The position numbers were made by a program, and so were the translations under genes. Below the pieces are notes generated by a model. It did no database searches. It saw only the letters and a list, made by a program, of their open reading frames with translations, and was not told the origin of the DNA. From Microbulbifer taiwanensis (GTDB lineage: Bacteria; Pseudomonadota; Gammaproteobacteria; Pseudomonadales; Cellvibrionaceae), in contig NZ_JACZFR010000006.1 of the NCBI RefSeq assembly GCF_014904815.1, forward strand, positions 124,001 through 188,000: DNA of 64,000 nt, written 5' to 3'. Shown piece after piece: positions 52,284 to 61,682 of this stretch (the stretch's first letter is position 1; each line of letters starts with the position of its first letter).

Positions 52284-54533
52284 ATGACCGACACCTCCGT
52301 CTATGAGGCCTCCGAGCGACTGCCGCTCAAGGAATACACCGAGAAGGCGTACCTGGACTACTCCATGTACGTGATCCTCGACCGAGCCCTGCCCAATATC
52401 GGCGACGGCCTGAAGCCGGTGCAGCGCCGCATCGTCTACGCCATGAGCGAGCTGGGCCTGAAGGCCAGCGCCAAGTACAAGAAATCCGCGCGCACCGTGG
52501 GCGATGTGATCGGTAAGTACCACCCGCATGGCGACAGCGCCGTCTACGAGGCCATGGTGCTGATGGCGCAGCCGTTCAGCTACCGCTACCCGCTGGTGGA
52601 CGGCCAGGGCAACTGGGGCTCGCCGGACGATCCCAAGTCTTTCGCCGCCATGCGCTACACCGAATCGCGCATGGGCAAGTACTCCGAGGTACTGCTGTCG
52701 GAGCTGGGCCAGGGCACTGTGGACTGGCAGCCGAACTTCGACGGCACCATGGACGAACCGGCGGTATTGCCGGCGCGGGTACCCAATATATTGCTGAACG
52801 GCACCACCGGTATCGCCGTGGGTATGGCCACGGATATTCCGCCGCACAACCTGCGCGAGGTGGTGGATGCGACTGTGGCACTGCTGGAAAATCCCAAGGC
52901 CACGGTGGCGGAGCTGTGCGAATATATCCAGGGCCCGGATATGCCCACCGAGGCGGAGATCATCACCCCCCGTGCGGATATCCATAAGGTCTACGAGACG
53001 GGCCGCGGCTCGATAAAGATGCGCGCTATCTGGAGCAGGGAGGACGGCGATATCGTTATCACCGCGCTGCCCTACCAGGCCAGCGGCGCCAAGGTACTGG
53101 AGCAGATTGCCGCGCAGATGCAGGCCAAGAAGCTGCCGATGGTGGCAGACCTGCGCGATGAGTCGGATCACGAGAACCCGACCCGCCTGGTGATAGTGCC
53201 CAAGTCCAACCGCGTGGATATGGACGGGGTGATGAACCACCTGTTCGCCACCACCGACCTGGAGAAGAGCTACCGGGTCAACCTGAATATGATCGGTATC
53301 GACGGTCGCCCGCAGGTCAAGTCACTGGACAAGATACTGGGCGAGTGGCTGAGTTTCCGCACCGTGACGACAAGACGCCGCCTGCAGTTCCGCCTCGACA
53401 AGGTCGAGAAGCGATTGCACCTGTTGGCCGGTCAGTTAATAGCCTTCCTCAATCTTGATGAAGTCATCGAGATAATCCGCACCCACGACGAGCCGAAGCG
53501 GGCGCTGATGGAGCGCTTCGAGCTCACCGATACCCAGGCGGAATATATCCTCGACACCAAGCTGCGCCAGCTGGCGCGCCTCGAGGAGATGAAGATCCGC
53601 GGCGAGCAGGCGGAGCTGGAGAAAGAGCGCGATACGCTGACCAAGACCCTGGACAGCGCGCGCCGCCTGAAGACATTGATCAAGAAGGAATTGTTGGCCG
53701 CCGCCGACGAGTTCGGCGATGAGCGCCGCTCGCCGATCGTCGCGCGCGAAGAGGCCAGGGCCTTCAGCGAGGCGGAGTTGCTTTCCAGCGACCCCATCAC
53801 CGTGGTGCTGTCAGACAAGGGTTGGATTCGCGCGGCCAAGGGTCACGAAATCGACCCCACCGCACTCAATTACAAGGCCGGCGACGGCTTCAAGTTCGCC
53901 GCCCGCGGCAAGAGCAACCAGCCGGCGCTGCTGCTGGACTCCACCGGTCGCAGCTACGCGATAGCATCCCATTCACTGCCGTCGGCGCGCGGCCAGGGCG
54001 ATCCACTGTCCGGCCGTATCAATCCGCCCTCTGGCGCCACCTTCGAAGGGCTGCTGATGGGGAGCGACGAGCAGCGGGTGCTGCTGGCCTCGGACGCCGG
54101 TTACGGCTTTATCGCCAAGCTGGCGGACCTCCAGTCGCGCAACAAGGCCGGCAAGGCGATGCTGACCCTGCCCAAGGGCGCGCGGGTACTGCCGCCCTGT
54201 GAGGTACAGAATCCGCAGGAGGCGCTGCTGGCGGCGGTGACCAGCGAGGGCCGCATGCTGGTGTTCCCGGTCTCCGAACTGCCGGAACTGGCCAAGGGCA
54301 AGGGCAACAAGATCGTCAATATTCCCTCGGCCCGCGCCGCCAGTCGCGAGGAGATCATGGTGGGTATCGCGGTGCTCGAGGGCAGTGCGCAACTGGTGAT
54401 TCACGCCGGCAAGCGCCACACCAGGATCAAGATCTCGGAACTGGATCACTATCACGGCGAGCGCGGCCGCCGCGGCAACAAGCTGCCGCGGGGCTTCCAG
54501 AAGGTGGACAGGATCGAGGTGCTGGAGAAATAA
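52284..54533 (+). CDS. parC: DNA topoisomerase IV subunit A
   Basis: A 749-residue type II topoisomerase subunit that decatenates daughter chromosomes with Par[20 protein letters not shown]-like start, catalytic Tyr125 in [10 protein letters not shown] (E. coli Tyr120), and a C-terminal beta-pinwheel with degenerate repeats ([34 protein letters not shown]). The quinolone-resistance positions equivalent to E. coli S80 and E84 are Ser85 and Glu89, the wild-type residues. parE is not in the window. A good intrinsic terminator follows. Confidence 0.97.
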   Translation: MTDTSVYEASERLPLKEYTEKAYLDYSMYVILDRALPNIGDGLKPVQRRIVYAMSELGLKASAKYKKSARTVGDVIGKYHPHGDSAVYEAMVLMAQPFSYRYPLVDGQGNWGSPDDPKSFAAMRYTESRMGKYSEVLLSELGQGTVDWQPNFDGTMDEPAVLPARVPNILLNGTTGIAVGMATDIPPHNLREVVDATVALLENPKATVAELCEYIQGPDMPTEAEIITPRADIHKVYETGRGSIKMRAIWSREDGDIVITALPYQASGAKVLEQIAAQMQAKKLPMVADLRDESDHENPTRLVIVPKSNRVDMDGVMNHLFATTDLEKSYRVNLNMIGIDGRPQVKSLDKILGEWLSFRTVTTRRRLQFRLDKVEKRLHLLAGQLIAFLNLDEVIEIIRTHDEPKRALMERFELTDTQAEYILDTKLRQLARLEEMKIRGEQAELEKERDTLTKTLDSARRLKTLIKKELLAAADEFGDERRSPIVAREEARAFSEAELLSSDPITVVLSDKGWIRAAKGHEIDPTALNYKAGDGFKFAARGKSNQPALLLDSTGRSYAIASHSLPSARGQGDPLSGRINPPSGATFEGLLMGSDEQRVLLASDAGYGFIAKLADLQSRNKAGKAMLTLPKGARVLPPCEVQNPQEALLAAVTSEGRMLVFPVSELPELAKGKGNKIVNIPSARAASREEIMVGIAVLEGSAQLVIHAGKRHTRIKISELDHYHGERGRRGNKLPRGFQKVDRIEVLEK

Positions 54534-54557
54534 GGTCCTCCTCAACTTGATGCGTAG

Positions 54558-54582
54558 GGGCGATCCTTGTGATCGCCCTTTT
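54558..54582 (+). terminator. Rho-independent terminator of parC
   Basis: GGGCGATC, loop CTTGT, GATCGCCC, then TTTT (54558-54582), 24 bases after the parC stop. A perfect 8-base stem with a T-tract. Confidence 0.8.
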
Positions 54583-54595
54583 CGGTTGTGTCGTA

Positions 54596-54645
54596 GGCGG
54601 CCATCGATCGCGGCCACCGGCGGATGGCCGCCCCGCCGCTCCTAC
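54596..54645. repeat. Family B intergenic repeat, left of marR-emrAB
   Basis: GGCGGCCATC (54596-54605) and GATGGCCGCC (54623-54632) form a hairpin. The 27 bases at 54619-54645 match the reverse complement of 57803-57829 at 26 positions, so the element recurs in inverted orientation beyond emrB. Confidence 0.75.
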
Positions 54646-54684
54646 TGTTGCCCTGTGGTGAGTCTTGTGCACCCATTGCGACAT

Positions 54685-54702
54685 TTATAAGCATGCTTAT
54701 AA
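54685..54702. promoter_or_regulatory. MarR-type operator palindrome
   Basis: TTATAAGCATGCTTATAA is a perfect 18-base palindrome 38 bases before the marR start. Its length and symmetry fit MarR-family operators; autorepression of the operon is inferred. Confidence 0.7.
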
Positions 54703-54739
54703 TGAGCGCCCTTAAAACGGGGGCCAGTCCAGAAAATCC

Positions 54740-55180
54740 ATGTCCACTAAAGACAATGCCGCTCAGATGAGCTTCGAGCTGCACAGCGCCGCGCGCCTGT
54801 TGCGGCGCAACTTCGACCGCCGCGCCAAGGCCCACGGGCTCAGCCGCTCGCGCTGGCAGGTGCTGTGGCACCTGGCGCGGGAGCAGGGGCAGAAGCAGGC
54901 GGAGCTGGCAGAGAGAATGGATGTGGCGCCGATCAGCCTGGCGCGGCAGCTGGACAACCTGCAGCAGGATGGCCTGGTGGAGCGCCGCCCGGGTCCCCGC
55001 GACCGGCGCGGCTTTCGCCTCTTCCTCACCGCCGCCGCCGAGCCGGCCCTGGATGTGCTGCGCGGCCTGGCGCTGCAGACCCGCACCCAGGCGCTGGCCG
55101 GTTTCTCGATGGAGGAGGTGGGACAGCTGCAGGGGCTGCTGGAGCGGCTGCGGGAAAATCTGACACGGGAGGAGGCCTGA
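54740..55180 (+). CDS. MarR-family transcriptional regulator
   Basis: A 146-residue winged-helix repressor: LHSAARLLRRNFDRRAKAHGLSRSRWQVLWHL, the HTH QAELAERMDVAPISLARQLDNLQQDGLVERRPGPRDRRGFRLFLT with the wing D-R-R-G, and a dimer helix. MarR/EmrR types bind phenolic or hydrophobic drugs and repress efflux operons. It precedes emrA by one base, with a palindrome in its promoter, so it most likely controls marR-emrA-emrB. Confidence 0.92.
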   Translation: MSTKDNAAQMSFELHSAARLLRRNFDRRAKAHGLSRSRWQVLWHLAREQGQKQAELAERMDVAPISLARQLDNLQQDGLVERRPGPRDRRGFRLFLTAAAEPALDVLRGLALQTRTQALAGFSMEEVGQLQGLLERLRENLTREEA

Positions 55181-55181
55181 A

Positions 55182-56282
55182 GTGATAGGGGACGACGTGA
55201 AGGAGCAGGTGGGGAAAAAACTGGGCGGACTGCCGGCGCGGCGCCTGGGCTTCGCCGCCGGTATCGCCGCCGCCCTGGCAGTGGCGGGCTGGTGCCTGTT
55301 CGGTGGCGGCAGCAGTGTGGAAACCGAGAACGCCTATATCAAGGCCGACAAGATCTCATTGGCGCCGGAAGTCAGTGGCGTGGTGGCGCTGGTGTTGGTA
55401 AAGGCCAACCAGGCGGTCGCAAAGGATCAGTTGCTGGTGCAGCTGGACTCGACGCCCTTCGATCTGGCGGTGGCCGAGGCCGAGGCGCACCTGGGGCAGG
55501 TCAGGAATGACCTGCTGGCGCGCCGCGCCGACTATGCGGAAGCCGAAGCCGCGGTGCAGCAGGCGCGCCAGGATGCGGACTACTATCGCCGCATGCTGGA
55601 GCGCAACGAGAAGCTGGGCAAAGTGGCGCTGTCGGAGGCACAGCTGGACGAATCGCGCCAGCAACTGGAGCGGGCCAAGGCGCAGATAGCGATCAACACC
55701 GAAAAACTCTCCAGCCTGCGCGCGGAGCTGGGCGGCAATCCGGAGATTCCGCTGGAGGAGCAGGCGGACCTGAAGGTGGCCCAGGCGCAGCTGGACAAGG
55801 CGCGCTACCAGCTGTCCCGCACCCGTATCGTGGCGCCGGTGGCCGGCGTCATCGCCAACACGGTACCGCAGGTGGGCGAGATGGTTCCGGCCGGAATCAG
55901 TGTGATCAGCATGCTCGGTGCCGACGGCTTGTGGGTCGAGGCCAACCTGAAGGAGACGGAGCTGGCCAATGTGCGCACCGGCCAGCAGGCTGAAGTGACC
56001 CTGGACGCCTATCCGGGTTTCACCTGGCAGGCGCAGGTGGACAGCCTCAGCCCCGCCAGCGGCAGCGAATTCGCGCTGATACCGCCGCAAAATGCCAGTG
56101 GCAACTGGGTCAAGGTGGTGCAGCGGGTGCCGGTGCGCCTGCGCCTCTACCCGGCCAAGGAGGCGCCGGCCCTGCGCGCCGGCATGAGCGCCAGGGTGCG
56201 TATCGATACCAGCGAAGACGACAAGCTGGTGTCCGCGCGTGCCAGCGGCGGTGAGAGCGGTCGCGTCGTACTGGCGCCGTGA
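55182..56282 (+). CDS. emrA: EmrA-like membrane fusion protein (HlyD family)
   Basis: A 366-residue adaptor. A single N-terminal TM (LGFAAGIAAALAVAGWCLFGG) is followed by VETENAYIKADKISLAPEVSGVV and the second lipoyl half TRIVAPVAGVIANTVPQVGEMV around a long alpha-hairpin (ARRADYAEAEAAVQQARQDAD ...), then a beta-barrel. GTG 55182 follows GGAGGAGG. It connects EmrB to an outer-membrane channel for drug export. It is shorter than E. coli EmrA (390). Confidence 0.92.
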   Translation: MIGDDVKEQVGKKLGGLPARRLGFAAGIAAALAVAGWCLFGGGSSVETENAYIKADKISLAPEVSGVVALVLVKANQAVAKDQLLVQLDSTPFDLAVAEAEAHLGQVRNDLLARRADYAEAEAAVQQARQDADYYRRMLERNEKLGKVALSEAQLDESRQQLERAKAQIAINTEKLSSLRAELGGNPEIPLEEQADLKVAQAQLDKARYQLSRTRIVAPVAGVIANTVPQVGEMVPAGISVISMLGADGLWVEANLKETELANVRTGQQAEVTLDAYPGFTWQAQVDSLSPASGSEFALIPPQNASGNWVKVVQRVPVRLRLYPAKEAPALRAGMSARVRIDTSEDDKLVSARASGGESGRVVLAP

Positions 56283-57796
56283 GTGCCCCTGGCATGACCG
56301 CTGTCGCCATGACTGAAGGGCGCCGCAAGATGATCACGGCCAGTATCATGCTGGCCACGATTATCCAGGTGCTGGACACCACCATCGCCAATGTGGCCCT
56401 GCCCCATATGCAGGGCAGCCTCGGTGCCGGCAGCGACCAGATCACCTGGGTGCTGACCTCCTATATTGTCGCCGCGGCGATCATGACATTGCCGGTGGGC
56501 TACCTGTCCCAGCGTATCGGCCGCCGCAAATTGTTTCTCTGGTCGGTGGCCGGCTTTACCATCACCTCGATGCTGTGCGGCCAGGCCGCAAGCCTCAACG
56601 AGATGATCTTCTGGCGCCTGATGCAGGGCGTGTTCGGCGCCGCGCTGGTGCCCCTGTCCCAGGCCACACTGTTGGATACCTACCCGAAAGAAAAGCACGC
56701 CTCGGCCATGAGCCTCTGGGGCGTGGGGGTGATGATCGGGCCCATCCTGGGGCCGACCCTGGGCGGCTGGCTGACCGAGTATTACTCCTGGCGCTGGGTT
56801 TTCTATATCAATCTGCCGTTCGGCATTCTGTCGCTGGTCGGTATCTATCTCTACCTGCCCGAGGGCGAGACCAGAAAGCCGCGCTTCGACGCGCTGGGTT
56901 TTGGCCTGCTGGCGCTGGCGGTGGGCGCGCTGCAGATGCTGCTGGACCGCGGCGAGCAGGTGCACTGGTTCGAGTCCCTGGAGATACAGCTGTATGCGAT
57001 CGCCTCGGTACTGGGGCTCTACCTGTTTGTGGTGCACTCGCTGACGACCAGGACGCCCTTCCTGTCCCCGGAGCTGTTCCGCGACCGCAACTATGTATCC
57101 GGGCTGGTGTTCATTTTCGTGGTGGGCATTATCCTGCTGGCTACCATGGCCCTGTTGCCCTCCTTCCTGCAACAGTGGAAGGGCTACCCGGTGGTGACCA
57201 CCGGCCTGGTGCTGATGCCGCGGGGCCTTGGGGTGATGGTGGCGATGATGCTAGTGGGCAGGTTGCTGCAGCTGGTCGACGGGCGCAAGCTGATCTTTGT
57301 CGGCATGCTGCTGGTGAGCCTGTCCCTGCACTTGATGGCGGGCTTCAACCTGCAGGTAAGCCAGTCTGCGCTGGTAATGACCGGCATGCTGCAGGGTTTC
57401 GGCCTGGGGCTGGTATTCGTACCCATCTCGACACTCGCCTACGCGACCCTGCCGGCCAGCCTGCGCGGCGAGGCCACGGCGCTGTTCAGCCTGTCGCGCA
57501 ACCTGGGCAGCAGTATCGGCGTGTCCATCGTGATGGCAGTGCTGACCCGCAACCTGTGGATCAACCAGCAGCAGTTGGGGGAGCGGCTGCAGCTGTCGCC
57601 GGATCTGATCGGTACATTGCCGGGGGGCGGGGAGCTGGGGACACTGCCACTGAATGTGTTTCAGGAACTGTCGCGGCAGGCGGCGGAGATCGCCTATGTG
57701 AACGATTTCCAGCTGCTGATGTGGATCAACCTGGCGGCGGTGCCGCTGGTGTTTTTGCTGTCGAATCCGGGCAATGAATCGGAAGTTACAGCGTAA
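56279..57796 (+). CDS. emrB: EmrB-like DHA2 MFS multidrug transporter
   Basis: A 505-residue transporter with fourteen TM segments of the DHA2 class. Motif C-like LWGVGVMIGPILGPTLGGWL, motif A-like GYLSQRIGRRKLFL and LDTTIANVALPHMQGSLGA at TM1 are all EmrB features. It overlaps emrA by four bases (GTGA at 56279-56282). It exports hydrophobic drugs by proton antiport with EmrA. ATG 56294 and 56309 are alternative starts. Confidence 0.94.
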   Translation: MSAPGMTAVAMTEGRRKMITASIMLATIIQVLDTTIANVALPHMQGSLGAGSDQITWVLTSYIVAAAIMTLPVGYLSQRIGRRKLFLWSVAGFTITSMLCGQAASLNEMIFWRLMQGVFGAALVPLSQATLLDTYPKEKHASAMSLWGVGVMIGPILGPTLGGWLTEYYSWRWVFYINLPFGILSLVGIYLYLPEGETRKPRFDALGFGLLALAVGALQMLLDRGEQVHWFESLEIQLYAIASVLGLYLFVVHSLTTRTPFLSPELFRDRNYVSGLVFIFVVGIILLATMALLPSFLQQWKGYPVVTTGLVLMPRGLGVMVAMMLVGRLLQLVDGRKLIFVGMLLVSLSLHLMAGFNLQVSQSALVMTGMLQGFGLGLVFVPISTLAYATLPASLRGEATALFSLSRNLGSSIGVSIVMAVLTRNLWINQQQLGERLQLSPDLIGTLPGGGELGTLPLNVFQELSRQAAEIAYVNDFQLLMWINLAAVPLVFLLSNPGNESEVTA

Positions 57797-57802
57797 TCTT
57801 CT

Positions 57803-57892
57803 GTAGGAGCGGCGGGGCGGCCATTCGCCCATGGCCGCGATCGATCTGGGGCGTTGCCTGAAAGTCCGATCGCGGCCATGGGCCGCTCCTAC
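57803..57892. repeat. Family B intergenic repeat, right of emrB
   Basis: Arms 57803-57829 and 57867-57892 share GTAGGAGCGGC and CCATGGCCGCGATCG in inverted orientation with a bulge. The first 27 bases are the near-perfect inverted copy of 54619-54645 upstream of marR. Confidence 0.8.
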
Positions 57893-57931
57893 CGCAGAAA
57901 CTCAGATCGCGTGTTGTTCCGCATTCATCAT

Positions 57932-58348
57932 TCACTGCACCCTGTGCCAGGTCTGCGTGCGGTAAAAGAAACCCAGGTAGCCGCGCACCTTCAACTGGTT
58001 GCCCTCGAGCCAGAACTTGCAGTCGTAGATCTTGCCCTTGGTGGGGTCGAGAATCTGGCCGCCCTCGTAGATATCGCCGCTCTTCACCATGCCGGTGATC
58101 ACGTCCATACCGACAATCTTCTTGCCCTTGCGCGCGCCGGGGCACTTGTCGCAGATGGTGTCGTCCGGCTTCATCAGCAGGTCCACCACGCGGCCGTAGT
58201 ATTTGCCGCCCTTCTGGTAGATCTCGACGATGGATTTCGGCTGGCCTGTCTCGTCGTCGACGGTGCGCCACTTGCCCACCACATCCTGGGCGCTGGCCTG
58301 GAGCGCAAACAGCAGGCAGCAGGCCGCCATCAGCAGGTTTCTCATCAT
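57932..58348 (-). CDS. DUF2147 exported protein
   Basis: A 138-residue protein with a signal peptide (MRNLLMAACCLLFALQASAQ). DVVGKWRTVDDETGQPKSIVEIYQKGGKYYGRV, the Cys-pair CDKCPGARKGKKIVGMDVITGM, GGQILDPTKGKIYDCKFWLEGNQLKVRGYLGFFYRTQTWHRV are the DUF2147 blocks: a small lipocalin-like beta-barrel. The function is unknown. The second Met (58345) may be the real start. Confidence 0.9.
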   Translation of the reverse strand: MMRNLLMAACCLLFALQASAQDVVGKWRTVDDETGQPKSIVEIYQKGGKYYGRVVDLLMKPDDTICDKCPGARKGKKIVGMDVITGMVKSGDIYEGGQILDPTKGKIYDCKFWLEGNQLKVRGYLGFFYRTQTWHRVQ

Positions 58349-58463
58349 CTCGGTTACCCCTTTGTTAGAACTGTGACCGGGATCTTACACCAAGTCATGC
58401 AGATCGACAGGAATCTATTTCCAGTGTAGCTCTGGCGTGAGAATTTTGTTTTAGCGCTTCCCG

Positions 58464-59930
58464 CTAGGAGGAACAGCTGACCGGCATATGCTTGCCGGAC
58501 TCCGGCGGTGCCGCGGCCCAGGTCTCATGGTCGGGATGTTCGTCAAAGGGGTTCTGCAGCAGCAGCACCATCGTCTGCAGCGGTCGGTGGTCGCCCTGCT
58601 CGGCGGCGTCTATGACCTTCTGCGCATAGTGGTTGCGCAGGACATACTTGGGGTTGGCGCCGAGCATGGCGCGATTGCGCGCGCGTGAATCGCTGTCCTC
58701 GTGGGCCAGACGCTGGTCGTAGCGATCCAGCCACTGCTCCAGCGCGCCATGTTGTGCCGGGGCAACCAGTTCCCGCAGCGCCGCGGCCGGGCGCTCGCCG
58801 CGGTAGTGGGCCAGGGCGCGGAAAAACAGCGTGTAGTCGGCCTGGCCGTCGGCCAGCAGTTGCAGCAGACTCGCGCAGAGTGCCTGGTCGCCGTCCTCCT
58901 CCATCTCCAGTCCCAGCTTGCGGCGCATGCGTGCGGCGTAGCCGTCGACCAGGCGTGGCTGGAATTCCTCCAGGCAGTCGCGCAGCGCCTCGGTGCTGAC
59001 AAAGGCGGAGAGGGCGTGGGCCAGGGCATTCAGGTTCCACAGCACCACGCCGGGCTGTTGCTCGAAGGCGTAGCGGCCCGTGTGGTCCGAGTGGTTGCAG
59101 ATAAAGGCCGGTTCATAGTCGTCGAGAAAGCCGTAGGGGCCATAGTCGAAGGTGTCGCCGATAATCGACATATTGTCGGTGTTCAGCACGCCGTGGGCGA
59201 AGCCCACCGATTGCCAGCCGGCCACCAGCTCGGCGCTTTTTCGTGTCGTGAAGCGCAGCAGCGCCTCGGCCTGCTCGCTGACGCTAAGCCCGGTAACTTC
59301 GGGCAAAAAGCGTTGGCAGACAAATTCGATCAGCTTGTGCAGTGCTTCCAATTGCTTGGTATAAAAAAAGTATTCGAAGTGACCGAAGCGCACATGGGTC
59401 TCGGCCACGCGGATCAGCATGGCGCCGCTCTCGATCTGTTCCCGCGTCACCGGCTCGTCGCTGCCGACGATACACAGGGCGCGGGTGCTGTTGATGCCGA
59501 GCCCGGTCAGTGCTTCGCCGGCCAGGTATTCGCGAATGGTCGAGCGCAGTACCGCGCGGCCGTCGCCGAAACGGGAGTAGGGAGTCTTGCCGGCCCCTTT
59601 CAGGTGCAGCTCCCAGCGCCTGCCGGCATTTTCGATTTCCCCAAGCAGCAGTGCGCGGCCGTCGCCCAGCTCCGGGTTGTAGACGCCGAACTGGTGGCCG
59701 GTGTATTTCATTGCGAAGGGCCTGCTGCCCTTGAACAGTTTCTTGCCACAGCCGAGCTGGGCCCAGTCCGGATTTTTTGATTCGGCTGCGTCTATGCCCA
59801 GCAGCTGCAGTACCGCCGGATTCACGTGAATCAGCCCGGGGTGTTCAAACGGCGTGGGATCTATCCGGGTGCCGAAGGCATCGCCCAGATCGGCGTAGTG
59901 GTGGCTGAGGGTGACTTCGCTGAGTTTCAT
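58464..59930 (-). CDS. selO: Protein adenylyltransferase SelO (YdiU family)
   Basis: A 488-residue pseudokinase that AMPylates proteins under redox stress. PFAMKYTGHQFGVYNPELGDGRALLLGEI, the Lys in WELHLKGAGKTPYSRFGDGRAVLRS, FAHGVLNTDNMSIIGDTFDYGPYGFLD (catalytic N/D of the inverted active site) and the C-terminal NPYDEHPDHETWA-like end are the SelO blocks. The last residues VSCSS place a Cys where eukaryotic SelO has selenocysteine. ATG 59930 is chosen because MKLSEVTLSHHYADLGDAF is the conserved start. Confidence 0.95.
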   Translation of the reverse strand: MKLSEVTLSHHYADLGDAFGTRIDPTPFEHPGLIHVNPAVLQLLGIDAAESKNPDWAQLGCGKKLFKGSRPFAMKYTGHQFGVYNPELGDGRALLLGEIENAGRRWELHLKGAGKTPYSRFGDGRAVLRSTIREYLAGEALTGLGINSTRALCIVGSDEPVTREQIESGAMLIRVAETHVRFGHFEYFFYTKQLEALHKLIEFVCQRFLPEVTGLSVSEQAEALLRFTTRKSAELVAGWQSVGFAHGVLNTDNMSIIGDTFDYGPYGFLDDYEPAFICNHSDHTGRYAFEQQPGVVLWNLNALAHALSAFVSTEALRDCLEEFQPRLVDGYAARMRRKLGLEMEEDGDQALCASLLQLLADGQADYTLFFRALAHYRGERPAAALRELVAPAQHGALEQWLDRYDQRLAHEDSDSRARNRAMLGANPKYVLRNHYAQKVIDAAEQGDHRPLQTMVLLLQNPFDEHPDHETWAAAPPESGKHMPVSCSS

Positions 59931-60094
59931 AAGTGACAATTGTAGGGTGAGGTAAGCGTTTGCGAAGCACCGCTTCGCGCGCAGCCGAACGACGCCAATC
60001 TGTGATTGGCGGCCGGGCTCAACGGCCGACACGCTCGGTGTGTCTCGCAAGGGATACCCACCAGCAGCGCCGCCCAGATCTTCATGTTTTGGCC

Positions 60095-61564
60095 TTATAC
60101 AGCATCCAGTTTCAGCATTAACGGCTGCGACTGCCAGTGGTCCACCTCCTGGTAGAGCAGATCCTCGATGGCGGGATTTTTTTCCAGCCACTCCTGGGGA
60201 ATACGCAGCCGGTAGCGGTCGTCGCGCGCTTTCAGTTCCAGGTCATTCACGGCGCGATCGGTATGATCGCGGTGCACGATACAGGCGAGGCGCAGGCACA
60301 GCAGCAGGTCGGGATTGGGGCGGAATCCGTAGTGTTCCCGCCTTGGTTTGATGCGGCCGCGCTGGTTGCGCACCAGGTGGGCAATGTGTTCCTGCTCGTT
60401 TTTGGAGAAGCCCGCCAGGTCCGACTGCTCGACCATATAGGCGCCGAGCTTGCGAAAATTGCTGTGGGAGAGCGCCAGGCCAATCTGGTGCAGCTGCGCG
60501 GCCCAGCGCAGGCGCTGTCGCTGGTCGGCGGGGGTGTCGGGGCGCAGCTTGTTCAGCAGATCCAGCGCCGTGTCGCCGACGCGGCGCGCCTGGGCGGCGT
60601 CCACCTTGCCGTCGTGCATCAAAGTCGCGACCGTATCGGCGCGCCTGTCGCCGCCGTGTAACCGCCCGGCCAGGTCGTGGACTATGCCCTCGCGAATCGC
60701 GTAGGGGGACACCTGCATGCTCTGGATATCCAGCTCGCAGAAGATGGCGTGCAATATCGCCAGCCCGGCAGCAAATACCGGGTGCCGCTCCTCGTCCAGG
60801 TCGGGCAGTTTCAGGTCGGCGATATGCCTGGCGCCGGCCACCTGTTCCGCCAGCTTGTCGATATCCTCGCGCTTGATCGCCGACAACTCGCCGCCGTTCA
60901 ACACCCGCGCCACCGCCTTGACAGTGCCGGAGCAACCCACCACCTCGGCATTTTCCGCCAGGTGCTGCAACTCCTGCAGTTCGGCGCGCGCGGCGCGGCG
61001 GGCGCGCTCAAAGTGGTTGACGGTATTGGTGGAGAGGATGCCGTCAGCAAAGAAGCGCTTGCTGAAGGACACGCAGCCCATATACAGGCTCTGCAACCGG
61101 TGCGGCACCTCGCGCCCGCGCACCAGCTCGGTGGAGCCGCCGCCGATATCGACGATACAGCGCAGCCGCGGCGGGCCGTCCGCTGCGGCCATGGCGCCGC
61201 TGTAGATCAGGCGCGCCTCCTCTATACCGCTGATGATCTCGATGGGTACCCCGAGGATGGATTCGGCGGACTCGAGGAAGCCGTCCGCATTGGCGGCGGT
61301 GCGCAGCGTATTGGTGCCGACGCAGCGGATATGGTCCGTCGGGAGTTCCGTCAGCACCGGACGAAAGCGATGCAGTGCCGCCAGCGCCCGCTCGGCGATG
61401 GCCGGGGCGAGATTGCGCTCCTCGTCCAGCCCCTCCGCCAGGCGCACCATGGATCTGTCTGTGTGCAGGCGCACCATACGCTGGTCGCGGAATTCCGCCA
61501 GCAGCAGGTGGAAACTGTTGGAGCCCAGGTCCAGGGCGGCGTAGCGTTCTAGGTCAGGCACCAT
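60095..61564 (-). CDS. ppx: Exopolyphosphatase / GppA-type phosphatase
   Basis: A 489-residue ASKHA-fold enzyme. ALDLGSNSFHLLLAEF and VDIGGGSTELVRG are the two phosphate loops, GCSGTVKAVARVLNGG the third, and residues beyond 310 form the HD-like C-terminal domain (RWAAQLHQIGLALSHSNF). It hydrolyses polyphosphate, or pppGpp, from the ends. ATG 61564 has AAGGA seven bases upstream, deciding the start. It is divergent from ppk1 with 118 bases between that hold a Pho box. Confidence 0.93.
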   Translation of the reverse strand: MVPDLERYAALDLGSNSFHLLLAEFRDQRMVRLHTDRSMVRLAEGLDEERNLAPAIAERALAALHRFRPVLTELPTDHIRCVGTNTLRTAANADGFLESAESILGVPIEIISGIEEARLIYSGAMAAADGPPRLRCIVDIGGGSTELVRGREVPHRLQSLYMGCVSFSKRFFADGILSTNTVNHFERARRAARAELQELQHLAENAEVVGCSGTVKAVARVLNGGELSAIKREDIDKLAEQVAGARHIADLKLPDLDEERHPVFAAGLAILHAIFCELDIQSMQVSPYAIREGIVHDLAGRLHGGDRRADTVATLMHDGKVDAAQARRVGDTALDLLNKLRPDTPADQRQRLRWAAQLHQIGLALSHSNFRKLGAYMVEQSDLAGFSKNEQEHIAHLVRNQRGRIKPRREHYGFRPNPDLLLCLRLACIVHRDHTDRAVNDLELKARDDRYRLRIPQEWLEKNPAIEDLLYQEVDHWQSQPLMLKLDAV

Positions 61565-61572
61565 CCGCTTCC

Positions 61573-61590
61573 TTGTCAAAAAACTGTCAT
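61573..61590. promoter_or_regulatory. Pho box (PhoB site) between ppx and ppk1
   Basis: TTGTCAAAAAACTGTCAT matches the E. coli Pho box consensus CTGTCATAWAWCTGTCAY at 16 of 18 positions: two 7-base units separated by AAAA. A TACTAT box lies at 61611-61616 toward ppk1. The site lies in the only intergenic gap of this divergent pair, so it could control one or both genes. Confidence 0.7.
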
Positions 61591-61682
61591 CTGAATGTAG
61601 CAAACTGCTCTACTATTTTATGTCGATCGCACCCGGCCGCCCCGCGACCCAATGGATCCCCAGGACGTACAAGCAGTCACTC

